Source of the DNA: Allobosea sp. Root483D1
GTDB lineage: Bacteria; Pseudomonadota; Alphaproteobacteria; Rhizobiales; Beijerinckiaceae
NCBI RefSeq assembly: GCF_001429505.1
Contig: NZ_LMJW01000022.1
Location: 31,377-95,376 of the forward strand
Length of the DNA: 64,000 bases
Direction of reading: 5' to 3'
The position numbers were made by a program, and so were the translations under genes. Positions 43,240 to 54,892 of the stretch are shown here, piece after piece. The notes beneath the pieces are model-generated. The model made no database searches, was not told where the DNA came from, and saw only the letters and a program-made list of their open reading frames with translations. How positions within the stretch are numbered: the stretch's first letter is position 1; each line of letters begins with the position of its first letter.

Positions 43240-43363
43240 CCGAACTTTTGTGAAAGAGGTTGTGATGATTCGCAGACGGCATGGCGTCGGAGATCGCAGC
43301 CGCTATGAAGAGTGACGCCTGTCTTTGGATTCGCGAGGCGGGCAGGCAGCACAGGGGCAGGGC

Positions 43364-44458
43364 ATGAGCGTCACGGAACTCTTCGGCAGCACGGAAGCCA
43401 AGCCAGCCGCCCCGTCGCAGACGCTGACGATCCGCCGTCCGGACGATTGGCACGTCCATCTGCGCGACGGCGCGATGCTCAAGGCGGTGCTGCCCTTCAC
43501 CGCGGCCCAGTTCAAGCGCGGCATCATCATGCCGAACCTGGTGCCGCCGGTGACAAGCATCGATGCCGCGAGCGCCTATCGCGAGCGCATCCTGGCGGCG
43601 CGGCCGGAGGGCAGCGACTTCATTCCGCTGATGACCTGCTATCTTACGGACTCAACCCAACCCGACGAGATCGAGCGCGGCTTCCGCGAGGGCGTCTGGG
43701 CGGCGGCCAAGCTCTACCCGGCCGGCGCCACCACCAATGCCCATCACGGCGTCACCAGCATCTTGAAGCTCGCGCCGGTGCTGGAGCGGATGGAGAAGAT
43801 CGGCATGCCGGTCCTCGTCCATGGCGAGGCGACCGATCCGGCCGTCGACATCTTCGACCGCGAGGCGGTGTTCATGGAGCAGGAGATGCTGCCGCTCCTG
43901 AAGCGGCACCAGGGCCTGAAAGTGGTGGTCGAGCACGTCACCACCGCCGAAACGGTCGACCTGGTGCGCGCCCATGCCGGCCGGGCGGCGGGCACGGTCA
44001 CGCCGCACCACCTGATCATCAACCGCACCTCGATCTTCCAGGGTGGCCTCCGGCCGCATCTCTATTGCCTGCCGGTCGCCAAGCGCGAGCGGCACCGCCT
44101 TGCCTTGCGCAAGGCTGTGACCTCCGGCGACGGCAACTTCTTCATCGGCACCGACACCGCCCCGCATCTGCGCGGCGCCAAGCAGGCCGAATGCTGCTCG
44201 GCCGGCGTCTTCGGTGGCGCGACCGCCTTGCAGACCTATGCCCAGGTCTTCGACGAGGAGGGCGCGCTTCCCCATTTCGAGGCCTTCGCCTCGGAGAACG
44301 GCGCGCGCTTCTACGGCCTGCCGCTGAACGAAGGCACGATCGCGCTGGAGAAGCGGCCCTGCCGGGTCGCAGCCGTGGTCGCGGTCGGCGAGGAGGACGT
44401 CGTCGTCTTCCGCGGCGGCGAGGAATTGCCCTGGGCGCTCGGGGAGGTGAAGGGCTGA
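43364..44458 (+). CDS. pyrC: Dihydroorotase (class II)
   Basis: Third step of pyrimidine synthesis: cyclises carbamoyl-aspartate. It has 364 residues. Metal ligands are the HxH in DDWHVHLRDG, the carboxylated Lys in AAKLYPAGATTN, His in LVHGEATD, His in VVEHVTTAE and the catalytic Asp in FIGTDTAPH. The N-terminus is about 20 residues longer than E. coli PyrC. The chosen ATG follows CAGGGGCAGGG, and a longer in-frame start is possible. With pyrE opposite, it makes a small pyrimidine locus. Confidence 0.93.
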   Translation: MSVTELFGSTEAKPAAPSQTLTIRRPDDWHVHLRDGAMLKAVLPFTAAQFKRGIIMPNLVPPVTSIDAASAYRERILAARPEGSDFIPLMTCYLTDSTQPDEIERGFREGVWAAAKLYPAGATTNAHHGVTSILKLAPVLERMEKIGMPVLVHGEATDPAVDIFDREAVFMEQEMLPLLKRHQGLKVVVEHVTTAETVDLVRAHAGRAAGTVTPHHLIINRTSIFQGGLRPHLYCLPVAKRERHRLALRKAVTSGDGNFFIGTDTAPHLRGAKQAECCSAGVFGGATALQTYAQVFDEEGALPHFEAFASENGARFYGLPLNEGTIALEKRPCRVAAVVAVGEEDVVVFRGGEELPWALGEVKG

Positions 44459-44467
44459 ACTGCCCGC

Positions 44468-45754
44468 TCAGCCCGCCGCAGCCGGCTCGATCAGTTTCGC
44501 AATGTTGAGCAACTGCAGGTCCCGCCCTGCCACCGCGCTCAACATCATCCCGCCGGAGAGCCCACCACCGAGCGGCATCGGTAGCGAGATCGAGCACAGG
44601 TCGAACAGGTTGCCGAAGGCGGGATTGCGCAGGATCAGGCGGTTGGCCGTGAAGAAGGCCTCGTCGTCGGCCTCCATCGCGGCGATCATCGGCGCCTCGA
44701 TCGGCACGGTCGGCGCGAGGAAGCCGTCGAGCCCGTCGAGCTGGGCGGCGAGCCTTGCGACCAGCGCCCGGCGCTTCTCCATGGCGATGATGTAGTCGGC
44801 GGCCTTGCAGGGCACGCCGATGGCGATGCGCGCCGCGACGCGCCGATCGTACGCGTCGGCCCTGCTGGCCATCAGCTCGCGATGCACCGCCGCGGCCTCG
44901 ACCGTGACGATCGGCACCGGGCCGATCGCGAACATCTCCTTGTAGAGCGCGTCGAAGTCGACCGGCTCGACCGCGATGCCGAGCCGCGTCACCCGCTCGA
45001 TCGCCGCCTCATAGGCCTTGGCGACGGACGGGTCGGCCTCGGCCAGGAAGGCACCGCCCGCCACGCCGAGTCGGACCCGGCCGGCGGAGATGCCGTCCGT
45101 AAGCGCGAAAGGCCTGTCGGCCAGCACCGAGAGCAGGCGCGCGCAGCCGGCGACGTCCTTGGCCAGCGGGCCGATCGAATCGAGGCTCGGCGCCAGCGGA
45201 AAGCAGCCCTCGGCGGGTACGGTGTTGTGCGTCGGTTTCATCCCGGTGATGCCGTTGAAGGCGGCGGGGATGCGGCAGGAGCCACCAGTATCGGTGCCGA
45301 CGGTCAGCTCCGACGAGCCTTCCGCCACCGAGACCGCCGCGCCGGAAGAGGAGCCGCCGGGGATGCGCGCCTTGTCAAGGGCGCTGCCCGGCGTGCCGAA
45401 GGTGGCGTTGAGGCCGATGCCGGAGAAAGCGAACTCGGTCATGTTGGTCTTGCCGATGATCACCGCGCCGGCCCGGCGCAGCCGCGCGACCGAGGGCGCG
45501 TCCTGAGTCGCCGGAGCAGCGCCCTTCAGCGCGCTGGAACCGGCCCAGGTCGTCACCCCCTTTACGTCGAGCAGGTCCTTGACCGAGACGATCGTGCCGT
45601 CGATCGGGCTGAGTTGCAGCCCGGCCTCGCGCCGGCGGTCGGCAGCGTCGGCCTCGGCACGGGCCGTGTCGAGCAGGAGCCTGGTGAACACCGGAGCGCC
45701 GTCACCGATGCGGGCGAGGGTAGCTTCGAGCTTGTCGCGGACGCTGCGGGACAT
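44468..45754 (-). CDS. Amidase signature family enzyme
   Basis: Amide hydrolase of 428 residues using the Ser-cisSer-Lys triad: Lys59 (SVKDLLDVKG), Ser135-137 (IPGGSSSGAAVSVA) and nucleophile Ser159 (GTDTGGSCRIPAAF). It has no GatA-specific features and no gatB or gatC neighbours, so it is a stand-alone amidase of unknown substrate. It converges on pyrC with only 9 bp between the stops. The start used is the ATG before SRSVRDKLEATL. An ATG 11 codons earlier is possible. Confidence 0.88.
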   Translation of the reverse strand: MSRSVRDKLEATLARIGDGAPVFTRLLLDTARAEADAADRRREAGLQLSPIDGTIVSVKDLLDVKGVTTWAGSSALKGAAPATQDAPSVARLRRAGAVIIGKTNMTEFAFSGIGLNATFGTPGSALDKARIPGGSSSGAAVSVAEGSSELTVGTDTGGSCRIPAAFNGITGMKPTHNTVPAEGCFPLAPSLDSIGPLAKDVAGCARLLSVLADRPFALTDGISAGRVRLGVAGGAFLAEADPSVAKAYEAAIERVTRLGIAVEPVDFDALYKEMFAIGPVPIVTVEAAAVHRELMASRADAYDRRVAARIAIGVPCKAADYIIAMEKRRALVARLAAQLDGLDGFLAPTVPIEAPMIAAMEADDEAFFTANRLILRNPAFGNLFDLCSISLPMPLGGGLSGGMMLSAVAGRDLQLLNIAKLIEPAAAG

Positions 45755-45846
45755 CGGGCAGACCTGGCTTGAGAGGGGACGGCGCACGGCGCTCGCCGGC
45801 CCTTCTGGTTAGCGCATTCCGCCTTTGAAGAAACCCCGCGCCCGGC

Positions 45847-46794
45847 TCATGGCGCCGTGCTGCGGGTAGCGGATGGAACGAGTCGGCGCTGGATCGTCTC
45901 ATCCCTGGCAAAGAGCTCGGCCAGCCAGTCGACGAAGACGCGGACCTTGTTCGAGAGGTGTCGGTTCGGTGGGTAGATGAGGTGCAGCGGCCGTGGCGCC
46001 AGGCTCCAATCGGGCAGGATCGGGACCAGCCGGCCGTCGGCGAGGTGCTCGTGCGCCATGAACAGCGGGATCTGCATGAGGCCGAGGCCGGCGAGCCCGG
46101 CCGCGAGATAGCCGGCGCCCTCGTTGACCGAGACGATATAGGAACAGCTGATCTCGATCGTCTCCTTTGAGCCCGTAAAGTTGAAGGGCAGGATGCGGTT
46201 CACGCCGGTGGAGCGGTAGCCGATCGCGAGATGGCCGGCCTCCAGATCGCGCGGATGCTGCGGCGTGCCGTATTGCGCGAGGTAGCCGGGCGTCGCGCAG
46301 GCGATCAGCTGCATCTCGCCGATGCGGCGGGCGATCAGGTTCTGGTCCTGGATCGCGCCGGCGCGCAAAGCGAGGTCGAGATTCTCGCCGATCAGGTCGG
46401 CCGGGCGGTCCGACAGGCCCATGTCGATCTGGATATCAGGATAGCGCGCATGGAAGCGCGGCAGGGCCGGCAGGATGACATCGGTCGCGAACGGCAGGCT
46501 GACATCCATGCGCAGGCGCCCGCTCGGCCGGGCTTGCGACGAGGTCATGCTCTGGTCGAGCTCGTCGATCTCGCTGAGCACACGCAGCGCTCGTTCGTAA
46601 TAGGCAGCGCCGTCCATGGTCACGGTGACCCGCCGCGTCGTGCGGTTGAGCAGTTGCGCGTGCAGATGGGCTTCGAGCTGCTGGATCAGCTTGGTCACCG
46701 TCGGTTTCGGCAGGTCGAGCAATTGCGCCGCGCGGGTGAAGGTGCCGACTTCGACGACGCGCACGAAGGCGCGCATGGCGGTGAGCTGGTCCAC
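45847..46794 (-). CDS. LysR-family transcriptional regulator, divergent from an efflux operon
   Basis: A 315-residue regulator with GTG as the preferred start (VDQLTAMRAFVRVVEVGTFT matches family N-termini, and GAGG lies upstream). The helix-turn-helix is FTRAAQLLDLPKPTVTKLIQ. The effector domain includes GRLRMDVSLPFATDVILPAL. Divergent from the alpha/beta hydrolase and RND efflux genes across about 130 bp, so it probably controls them, perhaps in response to a pump substrate. It may instead start at the upstream ATG, adding 19 residues. Confidence 0.9.
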   Translation of the reverse strand: MDQLTAMRAFVRVVEVGTFTRAAQLLDLPKPTVTKLIQQLEAHLHAQLLNRTTRRVTVTMDGAAYYERALRVLSEIDELDQSMTSSQARPSGRLRMDVSLPFATDVILPALPRFHARYPDIQIDMGLSDRPADLIGENLDLALRAGAIQDQNLIARRIGEMQLIACATPGYLAQYGTPQHPRDLEAGHLAIGYRSTGVNRILPFNFTGSKETIEISCSYIVSVNEGAGYLAAGLAGLGLMQIPLFMAHEHLADGRLVPILPDWSLAPRPLHLIYPPNRHLSNKVRVFVDWLAELFARDETIQRRLVPSATRSTAP

Positions 46795-46922
46795 GGTTCG
46801 AGCCTCGATTGCCCTGCTGATTGTTTCTATGCGGAAACAATGTAGGAGCATTTCGGTGGTTTATTAGCGCATTAGCATCATCTAAATCAGGTTGCATCGC
46901 AACACCAGCAAGGCGAACCGTC

Positions 46923-47765
46923 ATGCTCGCTCCGCTCCTTCCCGAAAGCCGCTATCGCCGCGCCGTCTTCTGGCGCGAGCAGAGCGTTGCGGCCGGGCGC
47001 GAGAAGCTGAGCGGCCGGCTCTATGCGCCGGCGGCCGTGCCCGATGATGCCGGCCTCGTCTTCCATCTGCATGGCGGCCACTTCAACAGCGGCTCCCTTG
47101 CCTCTGGCGAAGCTGTCGCGACCACTTTGGCCGAGGCCGGCGCGATCGTGATCTCGCTGCCTTACCCGCTTGCGCCGGAGCATCGTTTCCCGCAGGCGCT
47201 GGAGACAGCCTATGCTGCGCTCGAGCGGATCGGGCGCGACAAGGCGCGCTGGGTCGGCAAGCAGGCGCCGCTCTATGTGGCGGGCGAGGAGGCCGGCGGC
47301 AACCTCGCCGCGGCGCTCGCCATGATGGCGCGCGACCGGCATGGCCCGGCACTCGCCGGCCAGATCCTGTTCTCGCCGATGCTCGATGCCTGCCTCGGCA
47401 CCTATTCCTTCCGCGAGGCCGAGGCCGGCGCTTGCGGATGCCCCTGGGCCGATGGCTGGCAGGACTATCTCGGTTCGCCCGACAAGGCGGCGCACCCCTA
47501 TGCGGCCCCGGTCAACGCCACCAGGCTCTCGGGCCTCGCTCCGGCGCTGATCGTCACCGCCGAGGACGATCTGCTGCGCGACGAGAGCATCAACTATGGC
47601 AAGCGACTGAACGCAGCCGGGGTCGATGCCACCGTTCGCATCATTTCCGGGCCGAGCCGCTGGCCGGTCGCCTTCGCCGAAGGGCCTTGCGACGGCTCCT
47701 GTCTCTGTACGGCCTGCCAGCATGTCAGTGAGTTTCTCACCGTGACCGCGCCTCAACCGCACTAG
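46923..47765 (+). CDS. Alpha/beta hydrolase-fold protein without catalytic Ser and His
   Basis: A 280-residue protein of the hormone-sensitive-lipase/acetyl-esterase fold. The oxyanion motif HLHGGHF (48-54), the PYPLAPEHRFP segment (80-90) and the Asp in IVTAEDDLLRDE (210-221) are kept. The nucleophile motif GxSxGG reads GEEAGGN (121-127), with Glu123 in place of Ser. The catalytic His region reads SGPSRWPVAF, with no His. It also has a Cys-rich C-terminus (PCDGSCLCTACQ, 255-266) and CGC at 171-173. A pseudo-enzyme or a metal/ligand-binding protein is likely. It leads the efflux operon. Confidence 0.85.
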   Translation: MLAPLLPESRYRRAVFWREQSVAAGREKLSGRLYAPAAVPDDAGLVFHLHGGHFNSGSLASGEAVATTLAEAGAIVISLPYPLAPEHRFPQALETAYAALERIGRDKARWVGKQAPLYVAGEEAGGNLAAALAMMARDRHGPALAGQILFSPMLDACLGTYSFREAEAGACGCPWADGWQDYLGSPDKAAHPYAAPVNATRLSGLAPALIVTAEDDLLRDESINYGKRLNAAGVDATVRIISGPSRWPVAFAEGPCDGSCLCTACQHVSEFLTVTAPQPH

Positions 47766-47814
47766 GCGCGCTCACCACAGCTTTCGAATTTCCATCCCTG
47801 GAAAGGAATGACCC

Positions 47815-49032
47815 ATGATTCTGGGAACGATCCGTCACGCCCTGTTGGGCACCGTACTTTTCGCCGGCGTCTCGTTCGCGGCCCTCGCCGTTGCCGTCAA
47901 TGGCTCGGGCAAGGCGCAGGGCGATACCGCCTCCGCCGCTGTGGCGCCGACCCCGGTTTCGGTGGCGCTGGTCGAGCAGCGCGCGCTGGTCAGCTGGGCC
48001 GAATTCTCCGGCCGGCTCGAGGCGATCGAGCGCGTCGAGATCCGCTCGCGCGTCTCCGGCGTGGTCGAGCAGGTGCACTTCTCGCAAGGCGCACTGGTCA
48101 AGCAGGGCGACCTGCTGGTCAGCATCGATCAGGCGCCCTACCAGGCCGAGTTCGAGCGGGCCCAGGCGCAGTTGCTCGCCGCCGAGGCGCGCGTTGCGCT
48201 CGCCGCGGGCGAGCATGAGCGCGGCCAGAAGCTGATGTCGACGCAGAACGTCTCGCAGCGCGATCTCGACACCAGGCTGAATGCGCTGCGAGAGGCGCAG
48301 GCGAACGAACGTGCGATCCGCGCCGCGCTGCAGTCGGCACGGCTGAACCTGGACTATACCCAGATCCGCGCCCCGATCGGCGGCCGCATCGGCCGGCTCG
48401 AGGTCACGGTCGGCAACCTTGTCGCTGCCGGCGCCAATGCGCCGCTGCTGACCACTCTGGTCTCGGTCGATCCGGTCTATGCCGGTTTCAACGCCGACGA
48501 AGGCTCGCTGCTCAAGGCGCTGGCGACGCTGCCGGTCGAGCCTGGCAAGCCGCGCGACCTGAGGCGCATCCCGGTGCAGATGACCACGGCGACGAACGAG
48601 ACGGCTCCGGTCTCCGGCCATCTCAACTTCGTCGACAACGGCATCGACGCCGCGACCGGTACCGTCCGCGTCCGCGCGATCTTCGACAACCCCGACGGCG
48701 CGCTGATGCCCGGCCAGTTCGTGCGCCTGCGCATGGGCCAGGCGAAGTCCGAGCCGGCGCTCGTCATCAACGAGCGGGCGGTAGGCACCGACCAGAACAA
48801 GAAGTTCGTCTTCGTCGTCGGCAAGGATCACAAGGCGGTCTGGCGCGAGGTCACGCTCGGTACTGCCGCCGAGGGCCTACGCATCGTCACCAGCGGGCTG
48901 GAGGCCGGCGAGCAGATCGTCGTCAACGGCCTGCAGCGCATCCGCCCGGGCGCCACCGTCGCGCCCGAGCAGGTGCCGATGGCCGAGCGCTCCGAGCTGA
49001 AGAAGCCCAAGACCGAGCTCGCGCAGCGCTAA
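47815..49032 (+). CDS. RND efflux periplasmic adaptor (membrane fusion protein)
   Basis: Periplasmic adaptor of 405 residues joining the RND pump to an outer-membrane channel. An N-terminal membrane anchor or signal (residues 8-28) is followed by the barrel-sandwich hybrid (VEIRSRVSGVVEQVHFSQGALV), a coiled-coil hairpin rich in Ala/Arg/Gln (about 115-180) and LDYTQIRAPIGGRIGRLEV. The beta-barrel domain ends in LMPGQFVRLRMG. No lipobox Cys is seen. The outer-membrane TolC partner is not encoded nearby. A hairpin separates it from the pump gene. Confidence 0.93.
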   Translation: MILGTIRHALLGTVLFAGVSFAALAVAVNGSGKAQGDTASAAVAPTPVSVALVEQRALVSWAEFSGRLEAIERVEIRSRVSGVVEQVHFSQGALVKQGDLLVSIDQAPYQAEFERAQAQLLAAEARVALAAGEHERGQKLMSTQNVSQRDLDTRLNALREAQANERAIRAALQSARLNLDYTQIRAPIGGRIGRLEVTVGNLVAAGANAPLLTTLVSVDPVYAGFNADEGSLLKALATLPVEPGKPRDLRRIPVQMTTATNETAPVSGHLNFVDNGIDAATGTVRVRAIFDNPDGALMPGQFVRLRMGQAKSEPALVINERAVGTDQNKKFVFVVGKDHKAVWREVTLGTAAEGLRIVTSGLEAGEQIVVNGLQRIRPGATVAPEQVPMAERSELKKPKTELAQR

Positions 49033-49060
49033 AGCGCGCGAGCCTTTCCCAGTTCTATCG

Positions 49061-49089
49061 CCCCGCCGGCCGCTTCGGGACCGGCGGGG
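49061..49089 (+). terminator. GC hairpin between adaptor and RND pump genes
   Basis: A 9-bp perfect stem (CCCCGCCGG / CCGGCGGGG) with an 11-nt loop, in the 80-bp gap. No T-run. It more likely stabilises the upstream message than stops transcription. Confidence 0.4.
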
Positions 49090-49112
49090 CCGCCGCCTTG
49101 AAGGGGCACCCC

Positions 49113-52100
49113 ATGAACCTCTCGAAGTTCTTCATCGACCGGCCGATCTTTGCCGGCGTCCTCTCCGTCCTGATCTTCCTCGCCGGCCTGCTGGCGCTGC
49201 GGGCCCTGCCGATCTCGGAATATCCCGAGGTCGTGCCGCCGACGGTGGTGGTGCGCGCGCAATATCCCGGCGCCAATCCGCGGGTCATCGCCGAGACCGT
49301 CGCTACCCCGATCGAGGAGCAGATCAACGGCGTCGAGGGCATGCTCTACATGTCGAGCCAGGCGACGACCGACGGCGTGATGACGCTGAACGTCACCTTC
49401 AAGCTCGGCACCGACCCGGACAAGGCCCAGCAGCTGGTCCAGAACCGGGTCAGCCAGGCCGAGCCCCGCCTGCCGGAAGAGGTGCGCCGCCTCGGCGTCA
49501 CCACCATCAAGAGCTCGCCGGACCTGACGATGGTGGTGCACATCACCTCGCCGAACGGCCGCTACGACATGACCTATCTGCGCAACTACGCCGTCCTCAA
49601 CGTCAAGGACCGGCTGGCGCGCATCGACGGTGTCGGCCAGGTCCAGCTCTTTGGCTCGGGCGACTATTCGATGCGCGTCTGGCTCGACCCGCAGAAGGTC
49701 GCCGAGCACGCCCTCTCGCCCTCCGACATCGTCCGCGAGATCCGCGCCCAGAACGTCCAGGCCGCGGCCGGCGTGATCGGCGCCTCGCCGAGCGGGCCGG
49801 GGCTCGATCTGCAGCTCTCCGTCAATGCGCAGGGCCGCCTCGCCAGCGAGGAGGAGTTCGGCGAGATCATTGTCAAGACTGCCCCGAGCGGCGCGGTCGT
49901 GCGCCTCAAGGACGTCTCCCGCATCGAGCTCGGCGCGGCCGAATACGCCCTGCGCTCGCTGCTCAACGGCAAGTCGGCCGTCGCCGTGCCGGTCTTCCAG
50001 GCGCCGAACTCGAATGCCATCGCCATTGCCGACCGCGTCCAGGAGACGATGCGCGAGATCAAGCAGAACATGCCTGAGGGCGTGGACTATTCGATCGTCT
50101 ACGACACCACCCAGTTCGTGCGCGCCTCGATCAAGGCGGTGATCACCACGCTGCTCGAGGCGATCGCGCTGGTCGTGCTCGTCGTCATCGTCTTCCTGCA
50201 GACCTGGCGCGCCTCGATCATCCCGCTCGTCGCCGTGCCGATCTCGGTCGTCGGCACCTTCGCGGTGATGTATCTGCTCGGCTTCTCGATCAACGCGCTC
50301 TCGCTGTTCGGCCTCGTGCTGGCGATCGGCATCGTCGTCGACGACGCCATCGTCGTGGTCGAGAACGTCGAGCGCAACATCGAGAACGGCCTGTCGCCAC
50401 GCGAAGCCACCTACAAGGCGATGCGCGAGGTCTCCGGCCCGATCATCGCGATCGCGCTCGTCCTCGTCGCGGTCTTCGTGCCGCTCGCCTTCATCTCCGG
50501 CCTGACCGGCCAGTTCTACCGCCAGTTCGCGCTCACCATCGCGATCTCGACGGTGATCTCGGCGATCAACTCGCTGACCCTGTCGCCGGCGCTCGCCGCA
50601 TTGCTGCTGCGTGGCCATGACGCGCCCAAGGACGCGCTGACCCGCGGCATGGACTTCCTGTTCGGCTGGTTCTTCCGCGGCTTCAACCGCTTCTTCAACC
50701 GCTCCTCCGAGGCCTATGGCAGCGGCGTCACTCGCATCCTCGGCCGCAAGACGGTGATGCTCGTGGTCTATGCCGGCCTCGTCGGCCTGACCGTCGTGCT
50801 CTTCCAGAAGGTGCCGTCAGGCTTCGTGCCGGGCCAGGACAAGCAGTACCTCGTCGGCTTTGCCCAGCTTCCCGACGCGGCGACGCTCGACCGCACCGAG
50901 GACGTCATCCGCAAGATGGACGCGATCGCCCTGAAGCACCCCGGCGTCGAGAACGCGATCTCGTTCCCGGGCCTGTCGATCAACGGCTTCACCAACTCGT
51001 CCAATGCCGGCATCGTCTTCGTGGCCTTAAAGCCGTTCGATCAGCGCAAGACGCCCGAGCTCTCCGGCAACGCCATCGCCATGCAGCTCAACAAGGAGTT
51101 CGCCGGCGTCAAGGAGGCGTTCATCGCGATGTTCCCGCCGCCGCCCGTCCAGGGCCTCGGCACCATCGGCGGCTTCAAGCTGCAGATCGAGGACCGCGCC
51201 GGCCTCGGCTACAAGGCGCTCGACGAGGCGACCAAGGCCTTCATGGCCAAGGCCGCGGCGGCGCCCGAGCTCGCCGGCATGTTCTCGAGCTTCCAGGTCA
51301 ACGTGCCGCAGCTCTATGCCGACATCGACCGCACCAAGGCGCGCCAGCTCGGCGTCCCCGTCACCGATGTCTTCGAGACGCTGCAGATCTATCTCGGCTC
51401 GTCCTATGTGAACGATTTCAACAAGTTCGGCCGCACCTACACCGTGCGCGTCCAGGCCGATGCGCCCTACCGCGCCTATCAGGAGGACATCGGCAAGCTC
51501 AAGGTCCGCTCGAACTCCGGCGAGATGGTGCCGCTCTCGGCCGTGCTCAACGTGCGCACCGATTCCGGCCCCGAACGGGCGATGCGCTATAACGGCTTCC
51601 TCAGCGCCGACATCAATGCCGGCCCGGCCCCGGGCTTCTCCTCGGGCCAGGCGCAGGACGCGGTCGAGCGCATCGCGGCGCAGACCCTGCCCAAGGGCTT
51701 CGCCTTCGAATGGACCGAGCTGACCTATCAGGAGATCCTCGCCGGCAACTCCGCCATGCTCGTCTTCCCGGTCGCGATCCTGCTCGTCTTCCTGGTGCTG
51801 GCGGCGCAGTATGAGAGCCTGACCCTGCCGGTCGCGATCCTGCTGATCATCCCGATGGGCCTGATGGCGGCGATGGCCGGCGTCTGGTGGAGCGGTGGCG
51901 ACAACAACGTCTTCACCCAGATCGGCCTTGTCGTTCTGGTCGGACTATCGGCCAAGAACGCCATCCTGATCGTCGAATTCGCGCGCGAGCTCGAATTCGA
52001 GGGCCGGACGCCGGTCGAGGCCGCGATCGAGGCCAGCCGCCTGCGCCTGCGGCCGATCCTGATGACCTCGCTCGCCTTCGTCATGGGCGTGGTGCCCCTC

Positions 52101-52295
52101 GTGCTCTCGACCGGGGCGGGCGCCGAGATGCGCCAGGCCATGGGCATCGCGGTCTTCGCCGGCATGATCGGCGTCACCGCCTTCGGCATCTTCCTGACGC
52201 CGGTCTTCTACGTGCTGATGCGTAAGCTCTCGGGCAACAAGCCGCTCAGGCAGCATGGGGTGGAGGGGAAGGGAGAGCTTGCCGAGGCGGCGTGA
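49113..52295 (+). CDS. RND efflux pump, HAE1 family inner-membrane permease
   Basis: Proton-driven drug exporter of 1060 residues with the AcrB layout: N-terminal helix FFIDRPIFAGVLSVLIFLAG, two large periplasmic loops and twelve helices. TM4 carries the proton-relay acidic pair in AIGIVVDDAIVVVENVERN. GLTGQFYRQFALTIAISTVIS and the C-terminal GLSAKNAILIVEFAREL are hallmarks of HAE1. It works with the upstream adaptor. Substrates are not predictable, though hydrophobic antibiotics, phenolics or flavonoid-type inducers are typical in plant-associated bacteria. Confidence 0.95.
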   Translation: MNLSKFFIDRPIFAGVLSVLIFLAGLLALRALPISEYPEVVPPTVVVRAQYPGANPRVIAETVATPIEEQINGVEGMLYMSSQATTDGVMTLNVTFKLGTDPDKAQQLVQNRVSQAEPRLPEEVRRLGVTTIKSSPDLTMVVHITSPNGRYDMTYLRNYAVLNVKDRLARIDGVGQVQLFGSGDYSMRVWLDPQKVAEHALSPSDIVREIRAQNVQAAAGVIGASPSGPGLDLQLSVNAQGRLASEEEFGEIIVKTAPSGAVVRLKDVSRIELGAAEYALRSLLNGKSAVAVPVFQAPNSNAIAIADRVQETMREIKQNMPEGVDYSIVYDTTQFVRASIKAVITTLLEAIALVVLVVIVFLQTWRASIIPLVAVPISVVGTFAVMYLLGFSINALSLFGLVLAIGIVVDDAIVVVENVERNIENGLSPREATYKAMREVSGPIIAIALVLVAVFVPLAFISGLTGQFYRQFALTIAISTVISAINSLTLSPALAALLLRGHDAPKDALTRGMDFLFGWFFRGFNRFFNRSSEAYGSGVTRILGRKTVMLVVYAGLVGLTVVLFQKVPSGFVPGQDKQYLVGFAQLPDAATLDRTEDVIRKMDAIALKHPGVENAISFPGLSINGFTNSSNAGIVFVALKPFDQRKTPELSGNAIAMQLNKEFAGVKEAFIAMFPPPPVQGLGTIGGFKLQIEDRAGLGYKALDEATKAFMAKAAAAPELAGMFSSFQVNVPQLYADIDRTKARQLGVPVTDVFETLQIYLGSSYVNDFNKFGRTYTVRVQADAPYRAYQEDIGKLKVRSNSGEMVPLSAVLNVRTDSGPERAMRYNGFLSADINAGPAPGFSSGQAQDAVERIAAQTLPKGFAFEWTELTYQEILAGNSAMLVFPVAILLVFLVLAAQYESLTLPVAILLIIPMGLMAAMAGVWWSGGDNNVFTQIGLVVLVGLSAKNAILIVEFARELEFEGRTPVEAAIEASRLRLRPILMTSLAFVMGVVPLVLSTGAGAEMRQAMGIAVFAGMIGVTAFGIFLTPVFYVLMRKLSGNKPLRQHGVEGKGELAEAA

Positions 52296-52354
52296 AGACT
52301 GGTCAGCGAGGTTGTGCCGGGCACTGCGGTTTGGTCGCCCTGACGCAGCTTAGC

Positions 52355-52383
52355 GCCCCGCCATAGTCACTTCATGGCGGGGC
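52355..52383. terminator. Bidirectional terminator after the RND pump
   Basis: A perfect 10-bp stem (GCCCCGCCAT / ATGGCGGGGC) with a 9-nt loop between the convergent pump and small-protein genes, followed by TATCTCGCTTTT on the + side. Confidence 0.75.
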
Positions 52384-52411
52384 TATCTCGCTTTTGGCGT
52401 CCTGCTCTAGG

Positions 52412-52723
52412 TTACCAGCGGTCGTTCCGCCGATAATAGCCATGACGCGGCGGCGGGCCATGGGGGCGGCCATAGCCGGGATGGCCGTAGCCATAGCTAT
52501 TGCCGCGCCTGCGGTCGTGCCAGCGCTGCTGGCGCGTCGCATCCTGCATCATCATCAGACGACGACGCTTGGCGTCGGTCATCGTGAAGGCAGCGGGCAG
52601 CTCGTCGAGCTTTGCGGCAAGGCTCGCCGGGACGGCTTCGCCTGCCTCGGCGCCGGACGTGAGTGCCGGGGTAAGCAGCGCGGCGCCGAGCATGACGGCG
52701 GCTGCGATGGACAATCGCTTCAT
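52412..52723 (-). CDS. Small exported protein with Gly/Tyr/His/Arg-rich tail
   Basis: A 103-residue protein of unknown function. A clear Sec signal peptide (MKRLSIAAAVMLGAALLTPA, cleaved near AEA-GEA) is followed by a short helical region (LAAKLDELPAAFTMTDAKRR) and a low-complexity tail (YGYGHPGYGRPHGPPPRHGY). The tail is basic and aromatic, as in small periplasmic or envelope-bound proteins of Hyphomicrobiales. It is downstream of the prolyl oligopeptidase on the same strand, 46 bp away, but probably has its own expression. Confidence 0.7.
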   Translation of the reverse strand: MKRLSIAAAVMLGAALLTPALTSGAEAGEAVPASLAAKLDELPAAFTMTDAKRRRLMMMQDATRQQRWHDRRRGNSYGYGHPGYGRPHGPPPRHGYYRRNDRW

Positions 52724-52769
52724 AGGGGTCTCCAGTTTTCGGGTTGGGTTGCTTCGAAGAGCGATGTCG

Positions 52770-54848
<2,079 letters not shown>

Positions 54849-54892
54849 GTGCGGTCACCTCGTCGGCGATTATGGTCAGGAAGCGATATCAG

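Noticed and set aside
49029..50618. 529-residue minus-strand frame opposite the RND pump
   Set aside because: Asp/Arg/His low-complexity antisense artefact. The plus strand encodes a full HAE1 pump.
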